The notes under the pieces were generated by a model. The model ran no database searches. It was not told where the DNA came from and was given only the letters and a program-made list of their open reading frames with translations. Below are positions 42,547-51,367 of a stretch of DNA of 64,000 nt, piece by piece. The DNA comes from Phormidesmis priestleyi Ana (GTDB lineage Bacteria > Cyanobacteriota > Cyanobacteriia > Phormidesmidales > Phormidesmidaceae), in NCBI GenBank assembly GCA_001314865.1, contig LJZR01000009.1:62001-126000 (forward strand). Reading direction: 5' to 3'. Made by a program: the position numbers and the translations under genes. Numbering within the stretch: position 1 is the stretch's first letter; each line of letters starts with the position of its first letter.

Positions 42547-43323
42547 CTATGCTGAATGAACAGGAGGCGCTGAAAATGATTTTAGTTCATCGGGCAGTGG
42601 CTGAAGATAGAGCGTGAGCTTAAATACTTCCTCAAATTGCTTCACTAGCTGCTGCTGTACGTCCATCAGACTAATCTCAGGCAAAAACTGCGCAAGCGAG
42701 CCCACTGACTTATCTGCGATCCCGCAGGGCACAATCTTTTCAAATCCTGCTAAATCTGGACAAACATTTAGTGCAAAGCCATGCATGGTGATCCACCGGC
42801 TAACCTTGATCCCAATTGCCGCAACCTTTTTGTCTCCTATCCAAACGCCTGTGAACCCAGGAATGCGATCGCCCATCAATCCATAACAGGCCAGCGTTCG
42901 AATCACAACTTCTTCTAGCTGTCTTAAGTACCAGTGCAAATCTAGTCGGTGCCGGTGCAAATTCAAAATGGGATACCCCACTATTTGCCCTGGGCAATGG
43001 TAAGTCACCTCGCCACCGCGCTCAATACGATGCAACTCATACCCATCTTGCTCCGGTTTAAACCGCAAAAAACCAGCATCCGCACCATGGCCAAGGGTGT
43101 ATACCGGCGGATGCTCTAGCATGATTAACAGGTCGCGTAGCTCAGTTGCCTGGGCCTCTCCATCAGGCATGAGCGCCGCTTCCTTTCTTTCGGCGACTAG
43201 ACGCTGTTGCCAGTGCCATGCTGTTTGATACGGCACTTTTTTGCACAAATATAGATCTCCATTCTGCGATCGCTGCTGAGTTTGTCCAGGGATCACTAAG
43301 CTGACAACATTTTTATTTTTCAT
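42547..43323 (-). CDS. lipB: Octanoyltransferase LipB
   Basis: 258 residues. [70 protein letters not shown] and the catalytic Cys/Lys region [14 protein letters not shown] are the LipB signatures. It moves octanoyl groups from acyl-ACP to lipoyl domains, the first step of lipoate cofactor assembly. The gene ends 22 bases from the converging PP2C gene and diverges from hpf. An N-terminal extension of about 35 residues is hydrophilic. lipA is not in the window. Confidence 0.95.
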   Translation of the reverse strand: MKNKNVVSLVIPGQTQQRSQNGDLYLCKKVPYQTAWHWQQRLVAERKEAALMPDGEAQATELRDLLIMLEHPPVYTLGHGADAGFLRFKPEQDGYELHRIERGGEVTYHCPGQIVGYPILNLHRHRLDLHWYLRQLEEVVIRTLACYGLMGDRIPGFTGVWIGDKKVAAIGIKVSRWITMHGFALNVCPDLAGFEKIVPCGIADKSVGSLAQFLPEISLMDVQQQLVKQFEEVFKLTLYLQPLPDELKSFSAPPVHSA

Positions 43324-43341
43324 TGCTCAAAAACAAAACAA

Positions 43342-43376
43342 GTCAAGAATTATCAACGGATGCATCAATTCTTGAC
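43342..43376. promoter_or_regulatory. Inverted repeat in the lipB / hpf divergent spacer
   Basis: Perfect 10-bp arms GTCAAGAATT / AATTCTTGAC with a 15-base spacer, about 75 bases before the hpf start and 19 bases before lipB. Spacing and symmetry suggest an operator or a 5'-UTR hairpin of hpf/lrtA, whose transcript is light-regulated in other cyanobacteria; there is no T-run. Confidence 0.5.
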
Positions 43377-43450
43377 GGTTTCACCCTGTTCAAAAACAGC
43401 GGTGCTAACTTTAAAGGGTATACACGAACCGCCATTAGGAGGCTGCTTTT

Positions 43451-44122
43451 ATGAAGCTAGTAGTCCAGGGTAAAAACATTGAGATTACAGATGCTATTCG
43501 TAATCACGTTCATCAAAAGATTGAAAAGGCAACTGCTCACTTCAAAACCTCAATCAATAAAGTAGACGTCAATCTATCTGTCGAAACCAATCCTAGGATC
43601 GCCCCAAGGCAGGCTACAGAGGTCACCCTTTATCTTAACAATGCAGTTGTTCGAGCTGAAGAAAGCAGCGAAAACCTGTACGCTAGCATCGATATGGTCA
43701 CTGACAAAATTACCCGTCAGCTGCGCAAATACAAAGAGAAGCGCCGTCATCAGGATCATGCCTCAGTTCGCCCTACGGATGTTGACGTAGCGCTAAACAC
43801 GCCCGATATTGCACCCGATAGTAGTCCAGACATCAGCGAAGTCCTCAACTCTCAGCCCGCATTGCCGCCTGAAGTTGTCCGCACCAAGTACTTTGCAATG
43901 CCGCCTATGACCGTGCAAGAAGCGCTAGAAAATCTAGAGCTAGTTGGACATGATTTTTACATGTTCCGCAATATCGACACCGATGAAATTAACGTCATTT
44001 ATGAGCGGAATCACAAAGGCTATGGCCTACTACAGCCTCGCCAAAATCACGGCAAAGCAGACCAAAACGGCCACAAAGAAATGGCTGTTGCCAATGTAAC
44101 ACCCTTGTCGCGGGCTTCGTAA
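43451..44122 (+). CDS. hpf: Ribosome hibernation-promoting factor (long form, LrtA)
   Basis: 223 residues. MKLVVQGKNIEITDAIRNHVHQKIEKATAHF opens the HPF/YfiA ribosome-binding domain and the C-terminal VVRTKYFAMPPMTVQEALENLELVGHDFYMFRN is the dimerisation domain of long HPFs. It dimerises 70S ribosomes in the dark or under stress; cyanobacterial homologues are known as light-repressed lrtA. AGGAGG precedes ATG 43451. The inverted repeat at 43342-43376 lies in the promoter region. After the stop an 8-bp IR (TGTAGCCT 44148 / AGGCTACA 44181) may act as a weak terminator. Confidence 0.95.
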   Translation: MKLVVQGKNIEITDAIRNHVHQKIEKATAHFKTSINKVDVNLSVETNPRIAPRQATEVTLYLNNAVVRAEESSENLYASIDMVTDKITRQLRKYKEKRRHQDHASVRPTDVDVALNTPDIAPDSSPDISEVLNSQPALPPEVVRTKYFAMPPMTVQEALENLELVGHDFYMFRNIDTDEINVIYERNHKGYGLLQPRQNHGKADQNGHKEMAVANVTPLSRAS

Positions 44123-44305
44123 GTCTAACTAATCTTCATCCCGATTCTGTAGCCTCAAGTTCTATAGCCTCAGGTTCTACAGGCTACAGTTCACCCCCTT
44201 TATTTTCTGTCTATACCTCTCGATTTTGAAAGAAAGAATAAATACTGAAAAGTAGGGGGTGTTTGATGATTTTTTATCGCTATCTCGCTCAATGGTTAGT
44301 TAATG

Positions 44306-44566
44306 TTAGCTAATGGCCAACAGCTTGCTCAGGCTACCTTCACGCTCTAAATCGTGGAGATCATCACAGCCGCCGATATGCTGATCCTCAATAAATATTT
44401 GAGGTAGCGATCGCCGACCAGCGCGTTCTGCCATTTCGTCCCGAGCCGCCTCATCTCCATCAATACAATACTCTGTATATTCAATCCCTTTTTTATCTAG
44501 CAAAGACTTTGCTCGAATACAAAACGGGCAGCGGCTCCATGTATAAATTTCAACTTTAGGTTGCAT
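44306..44566 (-). CDS. grxC: Glutaredoxin 3
   Basis: 86 residues from ATG 44566, which has AGGAGG just upstream; an ATG seven codons earlier lacks this and is rejected. MQPKVEIYTWSRCPFCIRAKSLLDKKGIEY carries the dithiol CPFC active site, and LPQIFIEDQHIGGCDDL the cis-Pro and GG of glutathione binding. It reduces protein and glutathione disulfides in the cytoplasm. Stands alone, 63 bases before the S4 gene on the same strand. Confidence 0.94.
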   Translation of the reverse strand: MQPKVEIYTWSRCPFCIRAKSLLDKKGIEYTEYCIDGDEAARDEMAERAGRRSLPQIFIEDQHIGGCDDLHDLEREGSLSKLLAIS

Positions 44567-44629
44567 GTTCCTCCTATGGGGCATCAATAAGTTTGCATCG
44601 TCAATAATGTCGCCAATAATGTCAACAAT

Positions 44630-44857
44630 TTATGTTGGCTCGCTCTCAGGCTCATTTCCGGCCGCCATCTCTACCGTAAACGAAACACCCTCAAGTGCAA
44701 CGACATCTCGATCATATAGCTTACGGCCTCTTCTGAGCTCCATGACGCCATTGACAGTGACCTCACCGCTGCGAATCAAGAGCTTGGCTTCACCACCCGA
44801 TTGAACCGTATTAGTGACCTTTAAAAACTGATCGAGCTTAATAAAGTCTGCGCTCAT
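44630..44857 (-). CDS. Small S4-domain RNA-binding protein
   Basis: 75 residues from ATG 44857 (AGGAAA upstream); a longer frame begins 12 codons earlier. IKLDQFLKVTNTVQSGGEAKLLIRSGEVTVNGVMELRRGRKLYDRDVVALEG is a complete S4 alpha-L fold, as in YbcJ/YaaA-type proteins. Such stand-alone S4 proteins bind structured RNA, often in ribosome quality control or assembly; the target is unknown. Next upstream on the same strand is hmpF, 51 bases away. Confidence 0.88.
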   Translation of the reverse strand: MSADFIKLDQFLKVTNTVQSGGEAKLLIRSGEVTVNGVMELRRGRKLYDRDVVALEGVSFTVEMAAGNEPESEPT

Positions 44858-44908
44858 ATTTTTCCTGTCAGTTTCCTGTTCTGTGAAGGGCAACGCAACC
44901 CTACAAGG

Positions 44909-46657
44909 CTACACTAACGCAGGTTCAGTCATGCCTAAAGCATTTAAAAGCTGCTGTGCTTCTGCTTCCACGCTCCGCTGCTGATCCTCTACTGCCTGAA
45001 TTTGCGTTATTACCTGTGAAATAGCCTCTAGCTTAAGAAAGAGACCCCCTAGTCGTTCCTCAATCGAAGGCAACAACGATTCATACAGTGTAATTTGTCC
45101 CTGGTCTTGACTGATAGAAATCTGCTGTTGGTTGCAGCCCTCAGCCGCTGCCTCCACGGCCTGCCGATGAGCGTCTACTAACTCTTGGTATTGCTGTCGG
45201 TTTTGCTTAAGTGCATCTACCTCATTCTGAATCTGCGCACTTTCTGCTTCTACCTGCTGGATTTGCTCGCCTAGCCGAGTTCGCATTTCGTCAATTTCAT
45301 TTAAGAACGGCTCTAACTCAGCAGTTGTGCCTATTCCCTCGTTCGCTAGTCCTTGTCTGCGTAGTAAAACAGCTTCATGTTGCTCAAGTACTTCTTCCCG
45401 TTCTATCAGGTTACGCCGCTGGCCTACCAATGTTCTGTTGAGCATGACATGGCAGTCTTTTTCTTCAGCAATTTCGGTCTCTAGCTGTAGCCGGTCATAT
45501 TCATTTGCGCCCTCTATTTTTTCCTGAAGGGCATCAATATCTTCTTGCTTTAGCTTAAGTTCTTCTTCTTGGTCATGGACAAATTGAGACATCTTATCGA
45601 GGTCTTTCTTTAGCTTAAGCACTAGTTCTTGTAGCTTATCAATCGAAAGCGCTTCTAGTTCGGCGACATCTACTTTTTTGCTCAGTCTGACCTTGTCAGT
45701 CGCATTCAGCAGTTTGTAAATTTGCTGATGCAGGGTTGACTGGTTTTTTAGCTGCTCGGTCAGTAACTGGTTTTGATCCTGCTTTGCACCTAGTAATGCC
45801 TGCTGCTGATGTATGTTAGCCTGAGTGGTCAAAAGCAGCGCCTCGGCTTCACTGAGCGATCGCCTCGCTTCGCTCAAAGCTTCTGTCTGTACCTGCAAAG
45901 CTTCCTGCCCGGCATGCACATCCGTCCGCTTTTGCTCTAAAATTTGCTGATTTTCAGCCAACTCAGACTGGTAGTAAGCGATCATCTCAAACGCTGCGGT
46001 TAGCTCATCGCTTGCTGTGGCTGCGGTTGTGGTCGCGTTGCCGAGCCGAGCGATCGCGCTCCGCATCTGATGAATCTGCTCTTCGTTGAGGCCCCCGCTT
46101 GCATTCGCGTCCGACTGCTGCTCCTCAAACCGCTGTATCTCTCCGTTTAAATGAGCCCAAGCGCCTTCCAATTCAGCATTTCTGCGGCTGAGCTCTTCAC
46201 GTAGCACCTCGACCTCAGCCTGCTGCTGTTCAAGCTGCTGCTGTTTTTCTTCGACCTGTGCTAAATCTGCCTCAGCCTGTTCGATCTGCTCTTGGCGTGT
46301 TTCAATTTCCATTTCACGGCGATTGAGCGCCTGACTTTGATAAGTCAGCGATTCCTTCCACTGCTCAATCTCTTCGCCTTGAGCCTTGAATTTTTTACTC
46401 AGCCCCGAAAAATTTTGTAGGATGTTAACAAGTGTGCGGCCTGCTTCCTGATGTCGCTGCACCTGCCGACTGCTGTTGAGTTCAATCATCACCAGTGTAT
46501 CTGCGCCATAGGTCGCATCATCGGGTGCAGCCACCGATTCGTCTCCTGGCACTGCACTCCAATCATGTTCAGAACGTTGGCACGCAAGCAGTTTAAACTC
46601 CGCCTTCCCGTTTCCGATAAATCCATTCTTCCGTTGTGTCTCGGCTAGATAAAGCAC
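44909..46657 (-). CDS. hmpF: Pilus motility taxis protein HmpF
   Basis: 582 residues. The N terminus MLYLAETQRKNGFIGNGKAEFKLLACQRSEHDWSAVP followed by GADTLVMIELNSSRQVQRHQEAGRTLVNILQNFSGLSKKFKAQ is the HmpF signature, and the remaining 450 residues form an almost continuous Gln/Glu-rich coiled coil. In filamentous cyanobacteria HmpF is needed for type IV pilus activation and gliding, and localises with the Hmp array at cell poles. GTG start with AGAGGA about nine bases upstream. It is divergent from hmpB, the same arrangement as reported in Nostoc. Confidence 0.93.
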   Translation of the reverse strand: MLYLAETQRKNGFIGNGKAEFKLLACQRSEHDWSAVPGDESVAAPDDATYGADTLVMIELNSSRQVQRHQEAGRTLVNILQNFSGLSKKFKAQGEEIEQWKESLTYQSQALNRREMEIETRQEQIEQAEADLAQVEEKQQQLEQQQAEVEVLREELSRRNAELEGAWAHLNGEIQRFEEQQSDANASGGLNEEQIHQMRSAIARLGNATTTAATASDELTAAFEMIAYYQSELAENQQILEQKRTDVHAGQEALQVQTEALSEARRSLSEAEALLLTTQANIHQQQALLGAKQDQNQLLTEQLKNQSTLHQQIYKLLNATDKVRLSKKVDVAELEALSIDKLQELVLKLKKDLDKMSQFVHDQEEELKLKQEDIDALQEKIEGANEYDRLQLETEIAEEKDCHVMLNRTLVGQRRNLIEREEVLEQHEAVLLRRQGLANEGIGTTAELEPFLNEIDEMRTRLGEQIQQVEAESAQIQNEVDALKQNRQQYQELVDAHRQAVEAAAEGCNQQQISISQDQGQITLYESLLPSIEERLGGLFLKLEAISQVITQIQAVEDQQRSVEAEAQQLLNALGMTEPALV

Positions 46658-47083
46658 GCTGGCATTTCCTCTATTTATGCAGGCTTGGGTAGGGATCTTA
46701 ACGATGCCACAAGCACATCTACAAACTGGCTTGTATAAACCGGTTTTGGTTGCACACTGCTATATATCAGTTCCCGTCTGACGGGAGTGGATTAACACTT
46801 TCCATCCAAATGCTTGTCCAACGTTTACAAGGTTCTAAATCAGCTATTTTTGACGGATAAGTCGCTATTTATCAATTAATGTTTAACAAACGAAACCGAC
46901 AAGGGTACTTTGATTACACGGTAGATGCCGTTGGCCCAAGGTAGTCGCCGTTCAAAAGTGCGCTATTCTCTATTCCGCAGGGAATGATTGAGCCAGTTAA
47001 CATCCCAGTTAACATCTCAAATGCCATAGACAGAGCTGAACTCACTATCAAAGTCCAGCTATTAAGGCCATAGGTTAGAGGTT
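46658..47083. promoter_or_regulatory. Divergent promoter region of hmpF and hmpBCDE
   Basis: 426 bases with no gene. It contains a near-palindrome TCCCGTCTGACGGGA (46772-46786) and a looser dyad around CTGGCTTGTATAAACCGG (46724-46741). Either may bind the regulator of this motility locus; I cannot name it. Confidence 0.45.
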
Positions 47084-47449
47084 ATGAGCACAGTTTTGGT
47101 CGTCGAAGATAGCATCGCCGAGCGAGAGATGATTAAAGATTTACTAGAAAGTAGTGGATTGACGGTCACCGTTGTTAGCGATGGTTTTGAGGCGCTTGAG
47201 TTTATTCAAGGGCATCCTCCCGATTTGGTCCTTCTTGATATTGTGATGCCAAAGATGAATGGCTATGAAGTATGCCGTCTCATTAAATCCAACGCTGAGA
47301 CGAAAACCCTCCCTGTGGTGATGTGTTCGGCGAAGGGGGAAGAATTTGATCGCTACTGGGGGATGAAGCAAGGGGCTGATGCCTACATCGCCAAACCATT
47401 TCAGCCGACAGAACTGGTTGGTACTGTCAAACAACTATTGCTAGGGTAG
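47084..47449 (+). CDS. hmpB: CheY-like response regulator of the pilus taxis locus (PilH/HmpB)
   Basis: 121 residues, a single receiver domain: VLVVEDSIAEREMIKDLL with the acidic pair, the phospho-Asp in LVLLDIVMPKMNGYEV, and VVMCSAKGEEFDRYWGMKQGADAYIAKPF with the conserved Ser/Lys. It receives phosphate from the HmpE kinase and relays it to the pilus machinery. TAGAGG precedes the ATG. First gene of a five-frame plus-strand run. Confidence 0.93.
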   Translation: MSTVLVVEDSIAEREMIKDLLESSGLTVTVVSDGFEALEFIQGHPPDLVLLDIVMPKMNGYEVCRLIKSNAETKTLPVVMCSAKGEEFDRYWGMKQGADAYIAKPFQPTELVGTVKQLLLG

Positions 47450-47478
47450 TTACCTAAAAAAATTGCGATAAAAATGCC

Positions 47479-48039
47479 ATGGTAGGAAACCCTGACTTTC
47501 AAACAATATCGGGAAGAGACCAAGCCCCTGAACTGCAGGAAATTGAAACGCCAGAAGGCGAACTTCATCTGCGTTTCTTTATGAGTGATGATGATGAGTT
47601 TGCCCTGCCAGCCACGGGAATTCGTCGAATTATCGAATATGCGCCTGACCATATTACGCCCGTTCCCAACGTATCACCCCTTTTGTTAGGCACATTCAAT
47701 GAGCAAGGACGCGTCATTTGGGTAGCAGATTTGGGTCAGTTTTTGGGTCATTCCAAGCCAATGAACACCGACCGCGCTGAAATCCCTATCATTGCTGTTG
47801 AAGACGCTGGGACGATGCTGGGTCTAGCGGTGAGCAAAATAATTGGAACTGACTGGTTGGATGTTGACGCGCTGAAGGCAACGACCGATTCTTCTGACGT
47901 GATGGCTCCTTTTTTAAAGGGTGAATGGCCCATTTCTTTGCGCGATGCGTCATCTGCTCATTCAGCGTCATCTGTAGGAAAATCGTTGAGGCTGCTAGAT
48001 CATATTGCTATTTTACGATCGGCGCGCTGGGTTGCCTAG
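47479..48039 (+). CDS. hmpC: CheW-like adaptor (PilI/HmpC)
   Basis: 186 residues. FMSDDDEFALPATGIRRIIEYAPDHITPVPNVSPLLLGTFNEQGRVIWVADLGQFLG is a CheW fold, coupling the MCP-like HmpD to the kinase HmpE. Starts 29 bases after hmpB. The C-terminal 25 residues are Ser/Ala-rich. No catalytic role. Confidence 0.93.
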   Translation: MVGNPDFQTISGRDQAPELQEIETPEGELHLRFFMSDDDEFALPATGIRRIIEYAPDHITPVPNVSPLLLGTFNEQGRVIWVADLGQFLGHSKPMNTDRAEIPIIAVEDAGTMLGLAVSKIIGTDWLDVDALKATTDSSDVMAPFLKGEWPISLRDASSAHSASSVGKSLRLLDHIAILRSARWVA

Positions 48040-48127
48040 CGCTTTAGCTTACACACATGGTAACTAGTTACTAATCAATTGGCATCACCAGCATCAGGAA
48101 TCAGAGTCGGCAAAAGGAAAAGAACTC

Positions 48128-51091
48128 ATGGCATCGGGCACTGACTACGCACAAACCTATCAGGCGGCAGAAAAAGCCTACATGCAGGGCAGCTATGAGA
48201 CGGCTGCCGAAACGATTGACTCACTCGCCCGTGAGCATCCAACAGATCCTAGTGTACTGCTGCTAAAGGGTCATATCTACTGTTATGGGCTACATCAGTA
48301 TGATATTGCTCAGCAGCAGTACAAGTCTGTCCTGCACCTCTCATCAGACCCAGAATTTGTAGACTATGCCAACAATGGCTTAGCCTATGCTGCTGAGGCC
48401 GCAGGTCAGATGGTTGATGCCGTATCTCCTATGCCTGACGAGTTTGATGATGGCCTATCTGAAGCCGCAGATTCTTTTGAAGCAGTCGACGGCTTGGCTA
48501 GTAACCATCATCAGGAATTAGAGGCTAACTGGGCAGATGCGACGGACATGCCAGACGAAAGCCTAGATGCTTTTGATAATTTCTCAGCGTTCTCAGAAAA
48601 TGAGCTGCCCTCAGAAATGTCTGCCTCTGGTGAACAGGTTAATGAACTGTCTGATTTGTCAGCCAATTTGTCAGCCAATTTGCCAGCCAATTTGTCAGCC
48701 AATAGTGCTGAGTTGGATAACCCGTTTGAATATTCTCCGACTGTAGAGAGTACGTCTTTTGCAAAGGCAGAAGGTAGTGACAATCCGTTTGAGGAAAGTA
48801 ACTTTATAACCGAAGATCTAGAAGCAGAAGATCCGCTAGCCGCTACTTTAGAGGCCGATCCGTTTAGTTTTGATATGTCTGAGGATGCTGCTAACGAAGG
48901 TGGCGTGACGACTTTTAACGACGCCTCTGGCTTTGACATGGAGGAATTCGACGAGGCATTTGGAATCAGCGGTGTAGCCAGTGGTCGGTCTGATGCTTCG
49001 TTGTCTAGTTCTAAGGAAGGGACTGCTTCAGCCAACTTCGACGCATTCTCTGAAGAGACAGACAGCTTGGAAGATTTGTCTTTTAATCTACCTTCTGATG
49101 AGTCGGATGCAGAAGATAAAACGTTTTTTATGATGGATTCTGATCCTTCGGAGCGGTTTCCTTCTGCACTGAGTGATGAGTCAGAGCCTTCTACTTCGGC
49201 GACGCTAGCAGACAATGCATCCTCTTTGTTAGATGTTGATGAATTGGATATTAGTAGTGGTAATTCAGTCGGCCTTAACTCGGGTGGCTCTAATTCACGT
49301 AGTTTTGGTGCGAATAGCTATGGCGAAGATAGCTATGGCGAGGATAGCTATGGTGAGGATAGCTATGGTATGGGCGCTTCTAATGATACTAATTTAGAAA
49401 GTGATTTAGAAAGTGACGCCGTAGAGCATAGCAGTGAGCCAACGGCCTTTGGGGATGCTTTCGACGACTTTGATGATTTTGAAAGCATTTCTGATTTTGA
49501 CCTTTCTGATAGTTCTGCTGGCTTTACGAGTCCTTCAATGGGTGCCCTGCCAAGTCAGCTAGGGGGTGCCCTGACAGAGGGGCAGGCTTCTTTTGCAAAT
49601 TCTAGTAGCTTTGCAGCTTCGGGGGGCTCGCCGGTTCCTATTTTTAATAAAAAGGCTGTTAGTAATCCAAAGCCTCGTAAGCAGGGCTCGCTCGCGCCGC
49701 TCGAAAATGCTCTGATGCCGACGAAACGGCTGATCCTCTCAGGGTCGGTGGCAATGCTTTCTGCGATCGCCGTTACCACCACGAGCTTTATGACAGCCTC
49801 CCCCGGACAGTCTAAAACTTCGCCACTGGCCACGGGGGTGGTAGCAGGTCTCGTGAGTTTCGGCAGTGTATTTGGGCTGGGCTTTTTGTTAGAGCGGCGA
49901 ACTCTTGAGACTGTCAACGATTTGCAGGTTCGGTTCAATCAAATATCCCGAGGTGATTTGAACACACGAGCTACTATTCTTACTCGGGATGAGTTTGGTC
50001 AGCTCTCAGAAGGGTTTAACCAAATGGCCAGCGCCATTTTTACGACTACCCATGAAGCCCAACGCAAAGCCCAAGAGCAAGAGCAGGCAAAAGAGGATCT
50101 GCAACGCCAGGTAATTCGCTTACTAGACGATGTAGAAGGCGCCGCCAGGGGTGATTTAACTGTAAAGGCGGAAGTGACGGCAGATGTTTTAGGCGCAGTG
50201 GCTGATTCGTTTAACCTGACGATTGAAAATTTGCGTGAAATTGTGAAGCAGGTGAGTGTAGCGGCTCGTCAGGTGAGTCAGGGCTCTACTGAAAATGAAG
50301 CCTTTGCCAGAGCGCTTTCTGCCGATGCCTTGCGTCAGGCTGAGGAGCTGGCCGTGACGCTTAACTCGGTGCAGGTGATGACTGACTCTATTCAGCGGGT
50401 GGCCGAAAGCGCGCGTGAGGCAGAGGAAGTCGCTCGGTCAGCATCTGAAACAGCACTGCGCGGGGGGGAGGCTGTAGAACGGACGGTAGCAGGTATTCTA
50501 GACATTCGAGAGACCGTGGCCGATACCACTCGCAAGGTCAAGCGCTTAGCGGAGTCTTCTCAAGAAATTTCTAAAATAGTTGCACTGATTTCACAAATTG
50601 CTTCGCGGACTAACCTGCTTGCTTTAAATGCCAGCATTGAAGCGGCGAGGGCTGGAGAAGCAGGGCGCGGTTTTGCCATTGTCGCGGATGAAGTTCGGCA
50701 GCTGGCGGATCGGGCGGCCAAAGCCTCTAAAGAAATTGAGCAAATTGTCCTGCAAATTCAAAGTGAGACAGGTGGTGTAATGACTGCCATGGAAGAAGGC
50801 ACGCAGCAGGTAATTGAGGGAACTCGGCTTGCTGAACAGGCGAAGCAGTCGCTAGATGACATTATTCAGGTGTCTAATCGGATTGATGTGCTAGTGCGCT
50901 CTATTACAGCTGATACGGTAGAGCAGACTGAAACTTCTAGGGCTGTTGCTCAGGTGATGCAGTCGGTAGAACTTACGGCTCAGGAGACCTCGCAAGAATC
51001 GCAGCGGGTATCAGCTTCATTACAGAACTTGGTGGGCGTTGCTAAAGACCTGTTAACTTCGGTTGATAAGTTTAAAGTCAATACAAAATAG
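48128..51091 (+). CDS. hmpD: Methyl-accepting chemotaxis protein of the pilus taxis locus (PilJ/HmpD)
   Basis: 987 residues. The N-terminal 90 residues are TPR-like ([32 protein letters not shown]). Residues about 95-480 are acidic, Ser/Asp-rich low complexity with tandem units ([16 protein letters not shown] near 180; SYGED four times near 396-412). Two membrane helices (about 531-550 and 567-588) are separated by only about 15 residues, so there is essentially no periplasmic sensor domain; signals probably enter through the cytoplasmic TPR/acidic part. HAMP (about 590-645), a second HAMP-like segment and the MCP hairpin (tip about 815-870, [26 protein letters not shown]) follow. Confidence 0.94.
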   Translation: MASGTDYAQTYQAAEKAYMQGSYETAAETIDSLAREHPTDPSVLLLKGHIYCYGLHQYDIAQQQYKSVLHLSSDPEFVDYANNGLAYAAEAAGQMVDAVSPMPDEFDDGLSEAADSFEAVDGLASNHHQELEANWADATDMPDESLDAFDNFSAFSENELPSEMSASGEQVNELSDLSANLSANLPANLSANSAELDNPFEYSPTVESTSFAKAEGSDNPFEESNFITEDLEAEDPLAATLEADPFSFDMSEDAANEGGVTTFNDASGFDMEEFDEAFGISGVASGRSDASLSSSKEGTASANFDAFSEETDSLEDLSFNLPSDESDAEDKTFFMMDSDPSERFPSALSDESEPSTSATLADNASSLLDVDELDISSGNSVGLNSGGSNSRSFGANSYGEDSYGEDSYGEDSYGMGASNDTNLESDLESDAVEHSSEPTAFGDAFDDFDDFESISDFDLSDSSAGFTSPSMGALPSQLGGALTEGQASFANSSSFAASGGSPVPIFNKKAVSNPKPRKQGSLAPLENALMPTKRLILSGSVAMLSAIAVTTTSFMTASPGQSKTSPLATGVVAGLVSFGSVFGLGFLLERRTLETVNDLQVRFNQISRGDLNTRATILTRDEFGQLSEGFNQMASAIFTTTHEAQRKAQEQEQAKEDLQRQVIRLLDDVEGAARGDLTVKAEVTADVLGAVADSFNLTIENLREIVKQVSVAARQVSQGSTENEAFARALSADALRQAEELAVTLNSVQVMTDSIQRVAESAREAEEVARSASETALRGGEAVERTVAGILDIRETVADTTRKVKRLAESSQEISKIVALISQIASRTNLLALNASIEAARAGEAGRGFAIVADEVRQLADRAAKASKEIEQIVLQIQSETGGVMTAMEEGTQQVIEGTRLAEQAKQSLDDIIQVSNRIDVLVRSITADTVEQTETSRAVAQVMQSVELTAQETSQESQRVSASLQNLVGVAKDLLTSVDKFKVNTK

Positions 51092-51139
51092 TCAATACAA
51101 AATAAAGTATGAAGTCAAGGTTTAGGAGGTATTAAATAC

Positions 51140-51277
51140 GTGCGTTCAGTAAAGATACCGTCAAGGACAATGCTGATTGCGTTGGGTATAGCAGTGCTAG
51201 GGCCCTATGTTGGTAGGTTATTTCATGGCGGTTTCCTCAGTGATGCGATCGCAAATTTGGTGACCTCGGCATCATGA
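51140..51277 (+). CDS. Small membrane ORF between hmpD and hmpE (45 residues)
   Basis: GTG 51140 follows AGGAGGT (51124-51130) with ten bases of spacing and opens a 45-residue frame: a basic start VRSVKIPSRT, a hydrophobic stretch MLIALGIAVLGPYVGRLF and a tail GGFLSDAIANLVTSAS. It fits in the gap between two genes of the same operon. The good ribosome site and the single helix argue for a real small membrane peptide, perhaps of the taxis array, but it is not a family I know. An ATG at 51170 is a second possible start. Confidence 0.45.
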   Translation: MRSVKIPSRTMLIALGIAVLGPYVGRLFHGGFLSDAIANLVTSAS

Positions 51278-51367
51278 GTTTAAAGAAAATAAGATGGCGA
51301 ATATCGCAAAGTAGCTTATTATCAGTGCCAACGCTACAGACCGTCAGCAACAAGGGAGAACGCGGCT

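Noticed and set aside
48511-49215. Long minus-strand frames opposite hmpD and hmpE acidic linkers (also 52309-52857, 53362-54030)
   Set aside because: Ser-rich shadows of Asp/Glu/Ser-rich coding sequence on the plus strand; no starts with ribosome sites.
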